This document shows positions 1 through 12,394 of a DNA stretch of 64,000 bases, in pieces. Below the pieces are notes generated by a model. The model was not told the DNA's origin and did no database searches. It was given only the letters and a program-made list of their open reading frames with translations. Within the stretch, counting starts at the first letter, position 1. Each line of letters starts with the position of its first letter. The position numbers were made by a program, and so were the translations under genes. Source of the stretch: Marchantia polymorpha subsp. ruderalis (Eukaryota; Streptophyta; Marchantiopsida; Marchantiales; Marchantiaceae); the NCBI GenBank assembly GCA_037833965.1, contig AP031352.1, positions 5,622,501 to 5,686,500 of the forward strand, written 5' to 3'.

Positions 1-3000
1 GCCGGAATTTCCAGACTACCTTGGAATTTCTCCCATGGAGTAGTCATTTTCATCCCGTCGTCCTTCTCTCTTCTACACTCTCCAGCTTTGGCCAGCCCAG
101 CCCAGCGCCTTTGAATCAGTGGCACCCTACAGTCAAGACCTTGACTTGGATAAAATACCTGTAAAATTAGACTCCTCCAGCATTGCTCTGGCATCCATGA
201 CACAGATTCGCATTTCCCAAGCTCACCTCCTTCTTCTGCATCCAGCCAATCATCATCACTTGTCCCAGATAAGATCTCTAATATGGAAGAAAAATACCAC
301 AGCAAAGCCTGTACAGTTCACAGATCGGACTGAACTCTCGATCAGATCAACAACTCAAAATCCAAAGCGAGAGCCAGATAAGCAATTGAGATATAACGTA
401 CCTTGTCTCCTGCGGCATTTGCCCTCCACAGCCGGCGACGACGGCAAATCAATCGAGAAAGTACCGGAAGCTGCCCACCCACTGACAATCTGTGACCGTT
501 GGGTATAAATCTGGCGCTCGGGAATGGATTGTTAGGTCTACTGCTGCCAACTGCTGGACGTGAACATACACACACAATCGATCGAGCACTTGCAGCGGAT
601 TTGACCGATTCTCCGGGAAGATCCCAAATGTTCAGATGGAAAGAGGAGGGAGGGACCAGATGCGGTTTACAGGGGGAGGAGGGCCTGGAAGATCCAGATT
701 CCTGGCGCAAGAGTGACCGCTGCTGCATCGATGGACTTCTCGCTGTGTTCTGGCCAAGGCATCAGTTTTCTCCGCCTTTTCCACTTTCCATAATTTAAAA
801 TTTCCGCATAGTGTTATCGGCATTTGCTTATTCAGAGCAGCGTTTGAAATTGAATCGTGTCATGGAACTCGTGTCATAGTGGTGATATAAGGTCTGTAGC
901 TGCAATGGGAGTTATGCGATACAATCATAACTGATACTTTCATGCGCTTTTGGTACGACTTTCAGATGTCAAGTACCACCCCCAAATCTTGGATCCGTGT
1001 TAGGGACCAGAATGATATTTGGCAAAAGAAAAGGGGGCCAAGTAATTATCAGAGTATTCTATCAAACCTTACATGTGTAAAGAATATGAAGATTAAATTT
1101 ATAAAATATATTTAGTTCTATACAGTATCGTGATTGTTGTTATATACAACCAGCTAGTATTATATATAGATCAATAAAAAAACACTTCGTATAAATAAGA
1201 TTACATAATATGAAGAAGAAACTAAAGTATATTACCCTTGCATGATATGATCTTCGTCATTCTTTCAGAAATATGTGGTGTCAACATCCCTTATTGTTCT
1301 GGATATCTAATGTTTATTGATCACCACTCCCACTGTGGAATATTCCTTATCTGAATATTCAGATCTTGCTAGCTTCATATGTCGTCTTTGAAAATTGGTA
1401 CTTCACCTTTCGAAGAGTCAAAAATGTAAAAAGTGAAGTATATATTCAATAATGAAGATTCTCACTACAGAAATCGCTATCAACAACAACGAACAGTAAA
1501 CTGGTAAAAAAAAGGATGAGAAGATTATGATCTTCTTGCTCTGGTACCATTAAGCGAATATTGACTAGTCTCTGATTCTTGGGCATTTTGGGTGAGACTT
1601 AAACAACGATCTCGTAAGACAAAAATGAGGAAGAGACTTCGTTTCTTTGATATATTCTAAGCAATTTTTTCTGGTATAAATCCGAAAATTGCCTCCTGCT
1701 TTCAAAAGTGGAAATAATAAGTTGTGCCTAACGCAAAATCTTGACTGTTCGAAAAACGTATATATATATATGATCATTGTCATTCATTTTCACATTGCTC
1801 ATTTTGGAAAAATCGGATCCTCGCAACTCGGATATTTAGCCATATCATAGTTTTTGCTGAATGAAGGCATTTTAAGGGGTAAATTCATCGGCCAATATCC
1901 CCTGTAGACTAGCTGAAACCATGAAGTAAGTACTAAATATATTTTTCTTAGAAAGTACCAATGAAAGGAACTTTGTTGTGGGAAATTGCCATTGAACTAA
2001 TAAATTCGCACTTATGTATTTTTGAATCCACATATGTACCCTGTATCACATATCTATGAGGTTATCCTAATCGCTACCAATATCGAACGGCCCGGTAGTA
2101 ATTGAAAGCTATGAAGATGATTTCCCTTACGACTTCCATTATTATCTTGAAAATGCATAAAATTCACTGAGAAGTACTTCTACATCACGAGTGGGTGTAA
2201 TTTATATAAATTTTTTCTTTTATATATTGAAAGGTGATCCCTTTAGAAAATGTTGTGTCTACTAATAAAATATAACACTAAATTTTTAAGATTTAATTTA
2301 CAATATCACTTCCCGCATTACATCTACAAGATAACTTATACTGACAGCTAAACTTGCCAATATTGTGATTCAACTGTTGACATAGTAAACCATTAATAAT
2401 TACTAGTTTCAATAATTGCCCATATCAGATTTGATCTCACTACTTGTGCAATTTATAAGCTAAATGATTATTATTGGTTCACCCAGATAATCCAACATAT
2501 CAAGTTTTTATATATGGTGATGCTATTTGGGGCTAGCAAATCCTTATTCTAACCTCCTTTGGTTGCATCCATGTATCTCGTCATAATGTATTCCCTTACG
2601 GTTTGCTAGATTTCTTCGTTCCCGTGTTTTCATTCTCGAGGACACAACAATTAGTCTCAAAGCAGAGTGCGGAACGAACAATGAAAGGGAAAGAGTTCAG
2701 GGGTCGAGGGAGGCACGAAAGGCAGGGATGAACGGCGAAAGGAAGTCAGCGTAGCGGGAGGCCCTGTCGGTAGCAAGACGTAAAGGCTGATAGCCGGTTT
2801 CTCACCGGAGTTTGAATGCACGTCGGAACTGTCACTGGGGCTCTGGGTTTTGTTAGGGTTTAAGCTAGAGCTCGTGCCCAGCGTTCGTCCGTAGCTGTAC
2901 CGAAGCAGAAACCTCCCTCTGGCAGAGAAGAGAGGACACGCTTCGAACTCGTCTTCGAATTTTATTCCGGCAATAGTCGGGCTCGAAGGAATTTTTTCAC

Positions 3001-3090
3001 CGGCGTGGAAACTAATTCTGCAGTGGAAATGTTCTGATCCCTTAACGAGCTCCCTAGAAATCCAGCGCGTGGCTGTTTCCAACTGCCGCA
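1..3090. other. Intergenic region, no supported gene
   Basis: Short open frames occur on both strands here but none has a recognisable domain or a convincing exon structure. The first 900 bases are mixed in composition and 900-2600 is AT-rich. The last few hundred bases directly precede the NAT10 start codon and should hold its promoter and 5' leader. I could not pick a TATA box with confidence. Confidence 0.6.
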
Positions 3091-6000
3091 ATGAGGAAGA
3101 AGGTAGATTCTCGTATCAGAACGCTGGTAGAGAATGGTGTCAAAGCCCGACAGCGCTCGATTTTTGTCATAGTTGGGGACAAAGGGCGTGATCAGGTGCG
3201 TGATCGTGGTTTCTGTAATTTGAGTTTAGTGAACATCGTTCATCTGGGCGGGCATGTGCAGTTTCAGGAGCCCAGTGAATTAACTTCTAAGAATCACGTC
3301 TCTGAGTTGTTTTATCCATAATTCATGTCAGTTTTAAGTGCTCACTTTTTCACTCGCCACCTTCAGTTGTTCTGCTTACTCCAAAAGAAAATTTCCCACA
3401 TTACGTCCGCGAGGTCGTTTATTGTACGAGATTTAGATGTAATCTCTCCCAAAGTAATTTGATTGGAATCGTGTACAATTTTTCAGGTTGTAAACCTGCA
3501 CTACATGCTGTCGAAAGCTGTGGTGAAAGCACGTCCTTCCGTCCTGTGGTGTTATAAGAAGGAGCTCTTCTTAAGCAGGTTAGTTTGCCACAAACTCAAC
3601 TATCTCACAAATAATAATTATGCTGTAGAAATACGAGCCGTTCAGACTTTCTCGAAGAGTAGAATGCATGAAGACTAATTGGTGTGCTTTACGAGCATGA
3701 ATTATTAACTTCTAGACTTTCTCCGTCTGTAACTTGGACAGTCACAAAAAGAAGCGTATGAAACAAATCAAGAAGATGATGCAGAGGGGTCTACTGGATC
3801 CTGAGAAGGACGATCCTTTCTCATTGTTCGTTGCAAGCACCAACATACGTTACTGCTACTATGCAGAAACTCATAAAATTCTCGGAAACACCTTCGGCAT
3901 GTGTGTGCTACAGGTCAGGGACATCAGGCTTTATGTCGGTCAATCCTTTGTAGCATGTCTTCTGTTCGAGAAAGCTGACTGTAAATTACAGAAACTGTAG
4001 ATGTTGAGCTAATTGCGATAACAACTCTATTTCAAGGAGTAATGGTGCTCGTTCTGACATGCTTTTCAATTGTAGGCTGAGAATGATTTGGCTTTGGCGC
4101 AGTGCAGGACTTCGAGGCTTTAACTCCAAATCTCCTTGCTCGTACTGTTGAGACGGTTGAAGGAGGTGGTATCATTCTGTTGCTCCTTTCTTCCTTATCT
4201 TCTCTCAGCAGCCTTTACACCATGACGATGGTGAGAATTCTTCTTCTCCTATTTCTGAGCTTAACTTCATACTCAGACAATATCTTTGCAACTTTGATTC
4301 GATGATATTTACATAGTTCGTTGGCATAATGATTGCAATGGGGAGATAACACCTTGCTTTGTACCTTTATCGAGTCTTGCTGAGCAAGTTGATAAATATT
4401 AATAATTGGATACGTAATATTTTTCAGGATGTACATGCAAGGTTTCGAACCGAGGCCCACTCAGATGTAACAGGTCGATTTAATGAGAGGTTTATACTGT
4501 CTCTCGCATCCTGCAAAGCATGTGTAGTCATGGATGATGAGCTGAACATTCTTCCCATCTCCACTCATATTCGGTCGATCACACCTACACCTATATTGGA
4601 GGTATGCCAATGTCCATCTTGGACATCAGTACTGATATTTCTAGTCACTCTCTGCCGTCTACCCCGGGTCTCTTTCATATTCCTTGTACTACAAAAGCCT
4701 TAGCGGAGCTGAAACATCTCGCATGTGGTACGGACTTCAAGTAGGAGATGGAGACCAATAGTCCTCATCGTTATGGCTTTCATAAGTAAATTCGACTGTT
4801 GGATACAGGGTGAAGATGGTTTGACTGAGGCCGAGAAAGATCTGAAGGAACTTAAAGAATCTCTGAAAGATACTCTGCCGTTCGGGCCTTTGGTTGGCAA
4901 GTGCCGTACTCTTGATCAGGTAAGTGTCGTTGACGTACTAGTTGACATGGAATCTGACACAGCGTGCGATGTTTAAGTCTTACATGTGTATGTACATGTG
5001 TACGAGTCTCAACCTACTTTACTCTAATCGGGTGAACAGGCAAAAGCTGTCATCACGTTTCTTGACGCAGCCTCGGAGAAAACATTACGAAGCACAGTTG
5101 CCTTGACTGCTGCAAGAGGACGAGGAAAGTCGGCGGCGTTAGGCGTAGCAATTGCTGGGGCAATTGCCTTGGGGTAAGATTTTATCTTTTATCTAGGAAA
5201 GTGAAGAGATCTCCGCCTGTTTGAATTTTTAAAGATCTGAATATTGCTTCGTATAATTTTTGCTTTGGACGCTCAAATCCTGGTTACCTTTGTTTTATTT
5301 CCATTATCCCTCTACTTATTGTAATTTGTTTCGAGGTATTAAGAATCCTGTTTACCAGTTAGTCTATCAGGTCTCCACCGTTTTTCAATAAGATTTTATA
5401 CTTGTACTCAGAAGTCGATACATGACCTCAGGTATTCGAACATTTTTGTTACCTCCCCGAGCCCCGAGAATCTCAAAACATTGTTCGAGTTCATTTTCAA
5501 GGGATTTGACGCAATGGACTATAAGGTACTTGAGTGCATTCAGGGCCTGATGTCGTGAGGACGTGAGATGTACCTTGTTGCCCACCAAGTACAGGATATT
5601 ATTTGATTGCAGGAAACCACTGTCTGGAGGCTGTTTTTTAGCATAGGGTCATTATTCTTCCGTTCTAGTCAAAAGTTTTCATTGTCTCTAAGAGTTGACT
5701 GGAACCGACTAACACCATCTTGTCTACTCCGACACATGGCTGTCTGATGAGTTATCTTTCTTCGTTTGACAGGAACATATTGATTACACTCTTGTAGAGA
5801 GCACAAATCCGGCCTTCAATAAGGCTATCGTAAGAGTTAATGTATTCCGTCAACACAGGCAAACCATACAGGTAAACACGAATCCATTCATTCTGAATAT
5901 AAAAGTAAAAATATTGCAGTTTTAGAAATGTCTTTTGCTGTAATTATTAAGGTACAATCTGGAGCGCAACTGGTTCTAATCTACTTCGATTGTAAATTGC

Positions 6001-9000
6001 AGTACATTCAGCCACAAGATCATCAAAAGCTTGCGCAAGCAGAGCTTCTTGTCATTGATGAAGCTGCCGCTATCCCTCTTCCGTTAGTGAAGGCCATGCT
6101 GGGGCCTTATCTTGTCTTTTTGTGTTCAACCGTCAACGGGTAATTCCATCTTAGAACAGAAGATGTTTCCTTCCATACGGAAGGCTACTGTACTCCGTCC
6201 AAGTTTAAATAATTAGTTATTTAGGATATTTGCCCATGGAGCCTGACATGTGTCTTCCTTATAGTGAAGTCGTGTGTTGCTCTTTCTGCCAGAATCTTTT
6301 GCGAGTACGAGGAAATGCGTTGTTTCTGTTGGATTAATGCTTTCATTACTGATTGCAAGCTTTGCCTCAAGATTACAGTTATGAAGGTACAGGTCGATCG
6401 TTGTCGTTGAAATTAATACAGCAACTGCGTGAACAAGGTCAAAAACTCACAACTCAGGCAGCTTCTGACGATGGCGGGAGTACATCAGGTACAGTCTTGT
6501 CATCTTGATATCTTCTTCTTTGTCGCGAAGGGATGTTTACCTCATTGCTTGCAACTTTGAGTTACCATCCTATCATAGTCGGCTGTCTTGCTGCGTCTTT
6601 ATTGTTATTTAACACTGTTTGAACTTGAAACAGGGAGGGTCTTTAAAGAAGTGGAATTGGCAGAACCTATACGGTATGCAGCAGGTGATCCGATTGAAAT
6701 TTGGCTCAATGAGCTTCTATGTTTGGATGCCGCCAACCACATTTCTTCTGTTGAAGGCAGGTATGGTGTTTCCAGCTCAGGGTTAATTGTAATCTCTGAA
6801 CTTATAACCTCATCCCTGTCCTGTGTGTGCTAACCTGCTTCGAGTCGGCACACCTAGTGGTGACTTTTTAGTGGCCTCTTTTTGGCTTTCATTGTTGTTT
6901 TTTTGGTTTTGTCGACGTTTTTTGATCAATGTGAAGAATCTACTTTGTTTGTTCGTGGGAGCTTACTGTTTGACCTGAAACAGGTTACCGCATCCGAGTG
7001 AGTGTCAATTATATTATGTAAATAGAGATACACTCTTCTCCTATCATAAAGCCACTGAAGTTTTCCTCCAGGTATGTCATTATATCCAGTCTTCCGCCAG
7101 CTACATTTTGGGTAACTTTATTCGGATGGTTTGAAGTGCATGCGGTACTCAAGTGTCAAGGAATTATGTGAAGAGAACTTAAGATGTTCTTTTTATGGGC
7201 TTTATGATCGACCCTCTTTTTACAGAGGATGATGGCACTGTACGTGGCTTCACACTACAAGAACACGCCTAACGATCTGCAACTACTTTCGGATGCCCCT
7301 GCCCATCACTTGTTTGTTCTGCTAGGTTCGTACTTTACCACGGATGTATAATAGACCAGATGCATGTTTCCTTGATTTGTGTCTTTTTTTCTCTCCCGAT
7401 GAACGCAGAAGCTTTATAGTAGAGAAGTTGGTGAAACTGGAGTGGAAATGTCCTCGTTCGGACTTTTCTGGTCTATAGAGATGAGTTCGAAATCTAACAA
7501 CCCATGACTCGAATCTGCTCCCTCAGGTCCTGTAGACGACACTCAAAATGGACTCCCCGATATATTATGTGTGCTACAGGTATGCGAATCATAAATTTGA
7601 GATTCACTTTAAGAAGTTCCTATCCTGTTTCCATGAATATCTACACTTCGTTACATTCGGTTAGCTTTTGCTGTTTGAAAGTCAAGATCAGATCGTAACA
7701 TATCTAACAGCGCCTCCTTGAATAATCTTACCATTTTGTTATTACAGTATGTAGTTCTCTTCCGCTGGTTGCTACTATTCTGCAGTGGTCTTCTATATTG
7801 CAATTTTTTTTCTGTTTTCTGTGTTTTAACATTTTGAATATCCTTTGCTCATTGCTTAAACATCGAAGCTAACTAGCATCTTTATAGCAACCTGAAGACA
7901 TCAAACTTAACGCCATTGATTGGGTTTCTAGGTTTGTCTTGAAGGCTTAATATCTAAGCATTCAGCCCTGAAAAGTTTGAGCGACGGGAATCAGCCGAAT
8001 GGTGACCTTATTCCGTGGACTATATCACAACAGTTCCAAGATAGCGAGTTTCCAAGTTTGTCGGGTGCCCGTATCGTACGAATAGCGACACATCCGAATG
8101 TTATGAGAGTGAGTTTGAAAGCTGCTTTCATGGTTTCTTAGGCACTGTTCAAAGATTGAATTCTTGGCGCTACTCAGCCCACTTTCAATGACGACTGTTA
8201 TTACTTACTTGTAATCTCAGCTGAAACTGTGTATTATCGTTGTTGTCTTGCATCACCTGTAGGCCGGTTATGGTACTTGCGCTGTCGAATTGCTAGCCAG
8301 GTAAGATGTCTGGTTCTGAACCTGGTTTACTATCGGTGAACATTGCAGTAGACAGGACGCTATAAAGGGAGAACATGAAATTACAAGGATATCTAGGTTT
8401 AAATTGTTGTATACTTGGGGATAACCTATATTCAATCTATGCTTCTAAATTTTACGCAATTTGTTGTTCATGCTTTAGTTGTCCTCCTGTGTCGATTAGT
8501 TGCTCTATGGTTAGTTTAATCTTGAGATAATGACATGAAGCTTTTGGGTGCAGATATTATGAGGGACAAATAGCAGATCTTGCCGAGGAGGATGGATTTG
8601 AACCTGTTCCTTCCAAGAAGCCTGCGAGGGTTACGGAGGCTGCTGTTGAGGTAGCCTTCAATACAGAGAAGTGAATACGCTGTTTGTCTATTCTCTCTAA
8701 CGATTAATCCAAGTCTATGACTTTCTGCCTAATCTTCTCCTTGAGCAATCTTTCAAGAGTCAATTTTGTGGACTGTCGTTTGAGGAACTTGAGGTGCTGG
8801 GGCTTTTAGCTGAATATCACGATTTTTGATACTTGATGTTTATGCCATAAATGTCACTTTCTTTCAAGTTTAGACGTGGGTGAAAATTGTCATGGAGTAT
8901 TTTTTCTCCGATGGGAATAATCGAAATTTACAATTTGTCCCCGCAGGTCTCACTTCTTGAAGAACAAATAAAGCCAAGGACAGATCTGCCACCTTTATTG

Positions 9001-11257
9001 GTGAAACTTCAGGAGAGGAAGCCAGAAAAATTACACTATCTTGGAGTCTCCTACGGGCTCACTCAATCACTATATAATTTCTGGCAGAAACTAGGATTTG
9101 TGCCTGCTTATGTCCGACAGACACCAGTAAGCAGATTAAGTTAACAATAAGCTTTGATGAAGTTCACTTTCTTGTGATGTTTCAGAATATTGCAGTACAG
9201 AATTTCAAGCTCCTAGGCCCATTCATTTGATAACCAAGGTTCAGTAAGTTCTGGTGTGAAGTCTAACATGAAGCAACTATATGCATGTAACAGAGTGATA
9301 TTACCGGAGAACACACGTGTGTGATGCTGAAGGCTTTGGATAATGATGAGGTGGAGGTGGTTGGATCTGGTAACACTTGGATTACTCCATTCAATGAAGG
9401 TGGGCGGAATCTGAATTATGAACCATTTGAGCTCATTAGGTTTTCACCAAGAATATCTTTGTCAGATGAGTGGATTCAAGAAGAACCTTATCTGAAGTAC
9501 GTGTCAAGCAAGGTTTTTCTGGTAATCATAGTTGATCTTACCTGATTTATAGATTTTCGGAGGCGATTCATGTCACTTTTGGGCTTCAGTTTTCGATCTT
9601 TCGCTCCTGCGCTGGCTTTGAGGTATGTTGTTACAGTCCTTTTTGTTTTGACGGACATGTTATTTGTTTAATCTATGATCTTTTATAGATCTGAGTTTTT
9701 AGTGAGGATTATTATCTCTTTGTAGTACGTCATCTCCTACGTTGTACGTGTTTCATTGACCTACTCTGTCGTGGTACTTCATGAGCAGCTTATTAATGTT
9801 TTTGATTGTTTGTTGTACAAGTATCTTGAATCCAAAATTCAAATTCGATGAGAATGAATCCATCGAGGGAGCAACAACGGAAGGAATTTTTGGTGGGAAA
9901 ACCCCTCTGTTGACTCCTTATGATATGAAGAGATTGCAATCTTACGCCAACAACCTTGTAGACTATCACATGGTGAGAAACTTACTTTTAATGTCTTACT
10001 CTGTTCTTGTGAAGTGTGCAGTACGTAGACATGTCGGCTAATTTGGCTTCCAAATTTTCTCGGTGGTCATGTGCAGGTCTTGGATCTAATACCTACCCTA
10101 GCAAGACTGTACCTCCTCGAAAGATTACCCGTATCCTTGTCTTTAGCACAAGCTGCTATACTTGTAGGTGTTGGTTTACAGCATCAAAGCTTGGATACCC
10201 TGGAGGTCAGTAATGAGGCCTTGTCGTACATTATTCTAAATCTATTCATGCTGCATTAGCAGATCATTTGTCTATTATAAACTTTAGTATTGACGATTTA
10301 TGTATGTACGTCATATCTTGCAATCTTTAATTGTTACCACTCTTATGACCAATTTTCTCATTTTTTTCCTCTTACGGTAAAGTTGCCGCTGAAGCGTGTG
10401 TTACGTTTGTATCCCTTTGAATGTTTTTGAGAGTGCTGGTCAGGGTCAGCCAGCATTCCGTCAGTCTTCTCGCTTACAGCGAATAGAGACTCGCTCGTTT
10501 AGCACTTGACCAACCTCGGATGTTTTGTTTACGTGTACTGCAGGCCGAACTTAAATTACCTGCAAATCAGATTCTTGCCCTGTTCAATAAAAGCATTCGC
10601 AGGTTGCATTCTGAGCTGCATAAAGCAGCTGCCAAGAAGATCGAGGCTGCCTTGCCTCGTATCAAAGAGGTTAGTTTATTCTTTGTGGTCAAATTTTTCA
10701 GAGCCGTGGACCTTTTTTTGAATGTCAGGTTTTTTTTGGGAGTTCTTTAGAGTAGGGCCGTGAAACCTTTTGTAATAAGTCTCTGTTTCTGTTGGAACAC
10801 CTATCAGGTCACCATGAATTCTCACGCAGAGTCGTTGGACGATGATCTCGACGATGCAGCACGTCAGGCCCAGGTATGACGCCGTTGCTCTTTTATTGAT
10901 TTTTGTGTTTAATTGAATGATTCTACTTCAGAGAATGCTGATCCCTTTACGCCTAATTTATTTGGATGTCTTACGTTCCTTGCCCCTTGGAAACAGGCTA
11001 ACATGATGGAGAAGATGGAGTCACTCCTTCAACCCGAGAACCTTCAGCAATTTGCAATTTCAGGAAGAGAAGCTGATTTTGACGAAGCTTTGAAGAAGGG
11101 TGGTGGGAAGTTGCCGAAGAGCGGATTCCTGAGCGTGAAAGGAACGAAAGAGCAGCCTAAGGAGAAGGCCAAGGAGCAAAAGGATAAAGGTGGGAAGAAG
11201 AACAAACGGGGAGATAAGCGAGAGGATAAACGGCTACATAAGAAAGCGAAGAAGTAG
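3091..11257 (+). CDS. NAT10: RNA cytidine acetyltransferase (NAT10/Kre33 family), 26 exons
   Basis: The family makes N4-acetylcytidine in 18S rRNA and in some tRNAs, using acetyl-CoA and ATP, in the nucleolus. I read exons 3091-3195, 3487-3578, 3742-3913, 4108-4230, 4428-4601, 4809-4919, 5040-5173, 5432-5525, 5773-5871, 6003-6139, 6379-6488, 6634-6760, 6984-7071, 7226-7325, 7527-7579, 7932-8108, 8263-8300, 8554-8650, 8947-9126, 9294-9507, 9553-9622, 9822-9972, 10077-10205, 10544-10669, 10808-10873 and 10997-11257. Phases agree throughout and give about 1,075 residues, close to the usual 1,030. Seen in order: N-terminal tRNA/RNA-binding region starting MRKKVDSRIR, Walker A in ARGRGKSAALG, Walker B in LLVIDEAAAIP, GNAT acetyl-CoA region around RIATHPNVMRAGYGTCA, and a Lys-rich nucleolar-type tail ending KKAKK. 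All introns are GT-AG except 9508-9552, which has no phase-compatible GT donor. Family call is very secure; individual splice sites are hand-read. Confidence 0.95.
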
Positions 11258-12394
11258 GCAGTGAAGATTGTTTGTTTTTTTACTTTACATCAGGTAGATC
11301 TTAAAGTTTTCTTAGATTTGAAAAGCAGAGTCTTTTGCTTGTCGTCATCAGATGTTTTCTATTGGAGTCGTCTGATAAAGTTTTGAGTGTTCCTTGAGGC
11401 TAGGAGCACGGCACCGCACATCCGTTTCGTATCTCCGACGTTTTTACATGGTGAATGAGTGCTAGAATTTTAGAGATTTCCCGCGTACTCTTGGTATGGG
11501 CTTTCACAAAGCAAGCTGTGTTGGATGCGGTGCGTCGTGAGAGCTTTGTGCATTCAACCTACGCGTAAGAGGTCAAATTGAGCAATCTCAGACTTTGTGC
11601 TCAATAAGGACCACTCTCGTTTTGAAATCTTCTGAATGACATAAATCGGTGTAATGATGATTTCAGATTTATCTAAAATGTTTTAAAGAGAGTTTACGGT
11701 AGGTGTAAACTAGGGACCTCTTGTAAGGAGTACATTGTTTGACTTTCTGCTTTCCAGAATCTTTAATCATACTGCAGGAGAAAACAGGCTGTGCCTTACC
11801 TTGGAGGATAATGGAATAGAGGAAGAAAAACCGTGAGCCACCCAGATTCTGCATAGATTGAAAGCACCTTCACCTAAATTCTTTGAGATGAGCCTATCAA
11901 GATCGCAAGTTTGCCCATCGAATGGATGTCCTAAGTCGACTTTCTATACCTTCCTCGTCCTTCCAAGGATTTTTGGAAAAATACGTAGTTGTGCAGGTCA
12001 AGATTCCCAGGTCAATTACTCATCTGCCTCAGAATCAACGTCACACCACAATCCAGCTGTCCACGGTAGTGTTTCCTGAGGATCGGAGAAGCGGTAAATT
12101 CTTCTACCCTAGTTTGGATCCGAATAGCACCCATGCACTGCGTCGAAAGTCCAGTGACAAGAAAATTCTTCCAACAAAGCAATGCTCTTTGATGTATCCA
12201 AAAGAAAAAACACTTTTCCAAGAATGAAGCTTTTATGATACAATGCCGTTGGCCGACCGACGCCTTCAACCTGGAGCTAGTCAATGACTCTAATCTTGGC
12301 CCAAGCGACGTTCGAGCTAGCTGGGTAGACTGCCAAGGCAGTCCAAATCGCAAACCAGGCCTCTCAAAATGAGGTCGATACATCATCATCTCGG
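11258..12394. other. Gap between convergent genes
   Basis: This stretch separates the stop of the plus-strand NAT10 gene from the stop of the minus-strand coiled-coil gene, so it should hold both 3' UTRs and polyadenylation sites. No coding exon or repeat is recognisable in it. Confidence 0.6.

Noticed and set aside
119-508. 129-codon plus-strand frame at the left edge
   Set aside because: No domain, unusual composition and no supporting splice structure.
2657-3091. 144-codon minus-strand frame ending at the NAT10 start
   Set aside because: No domain, and it overlaps the NAT10 leader. It looks like a chance frame.
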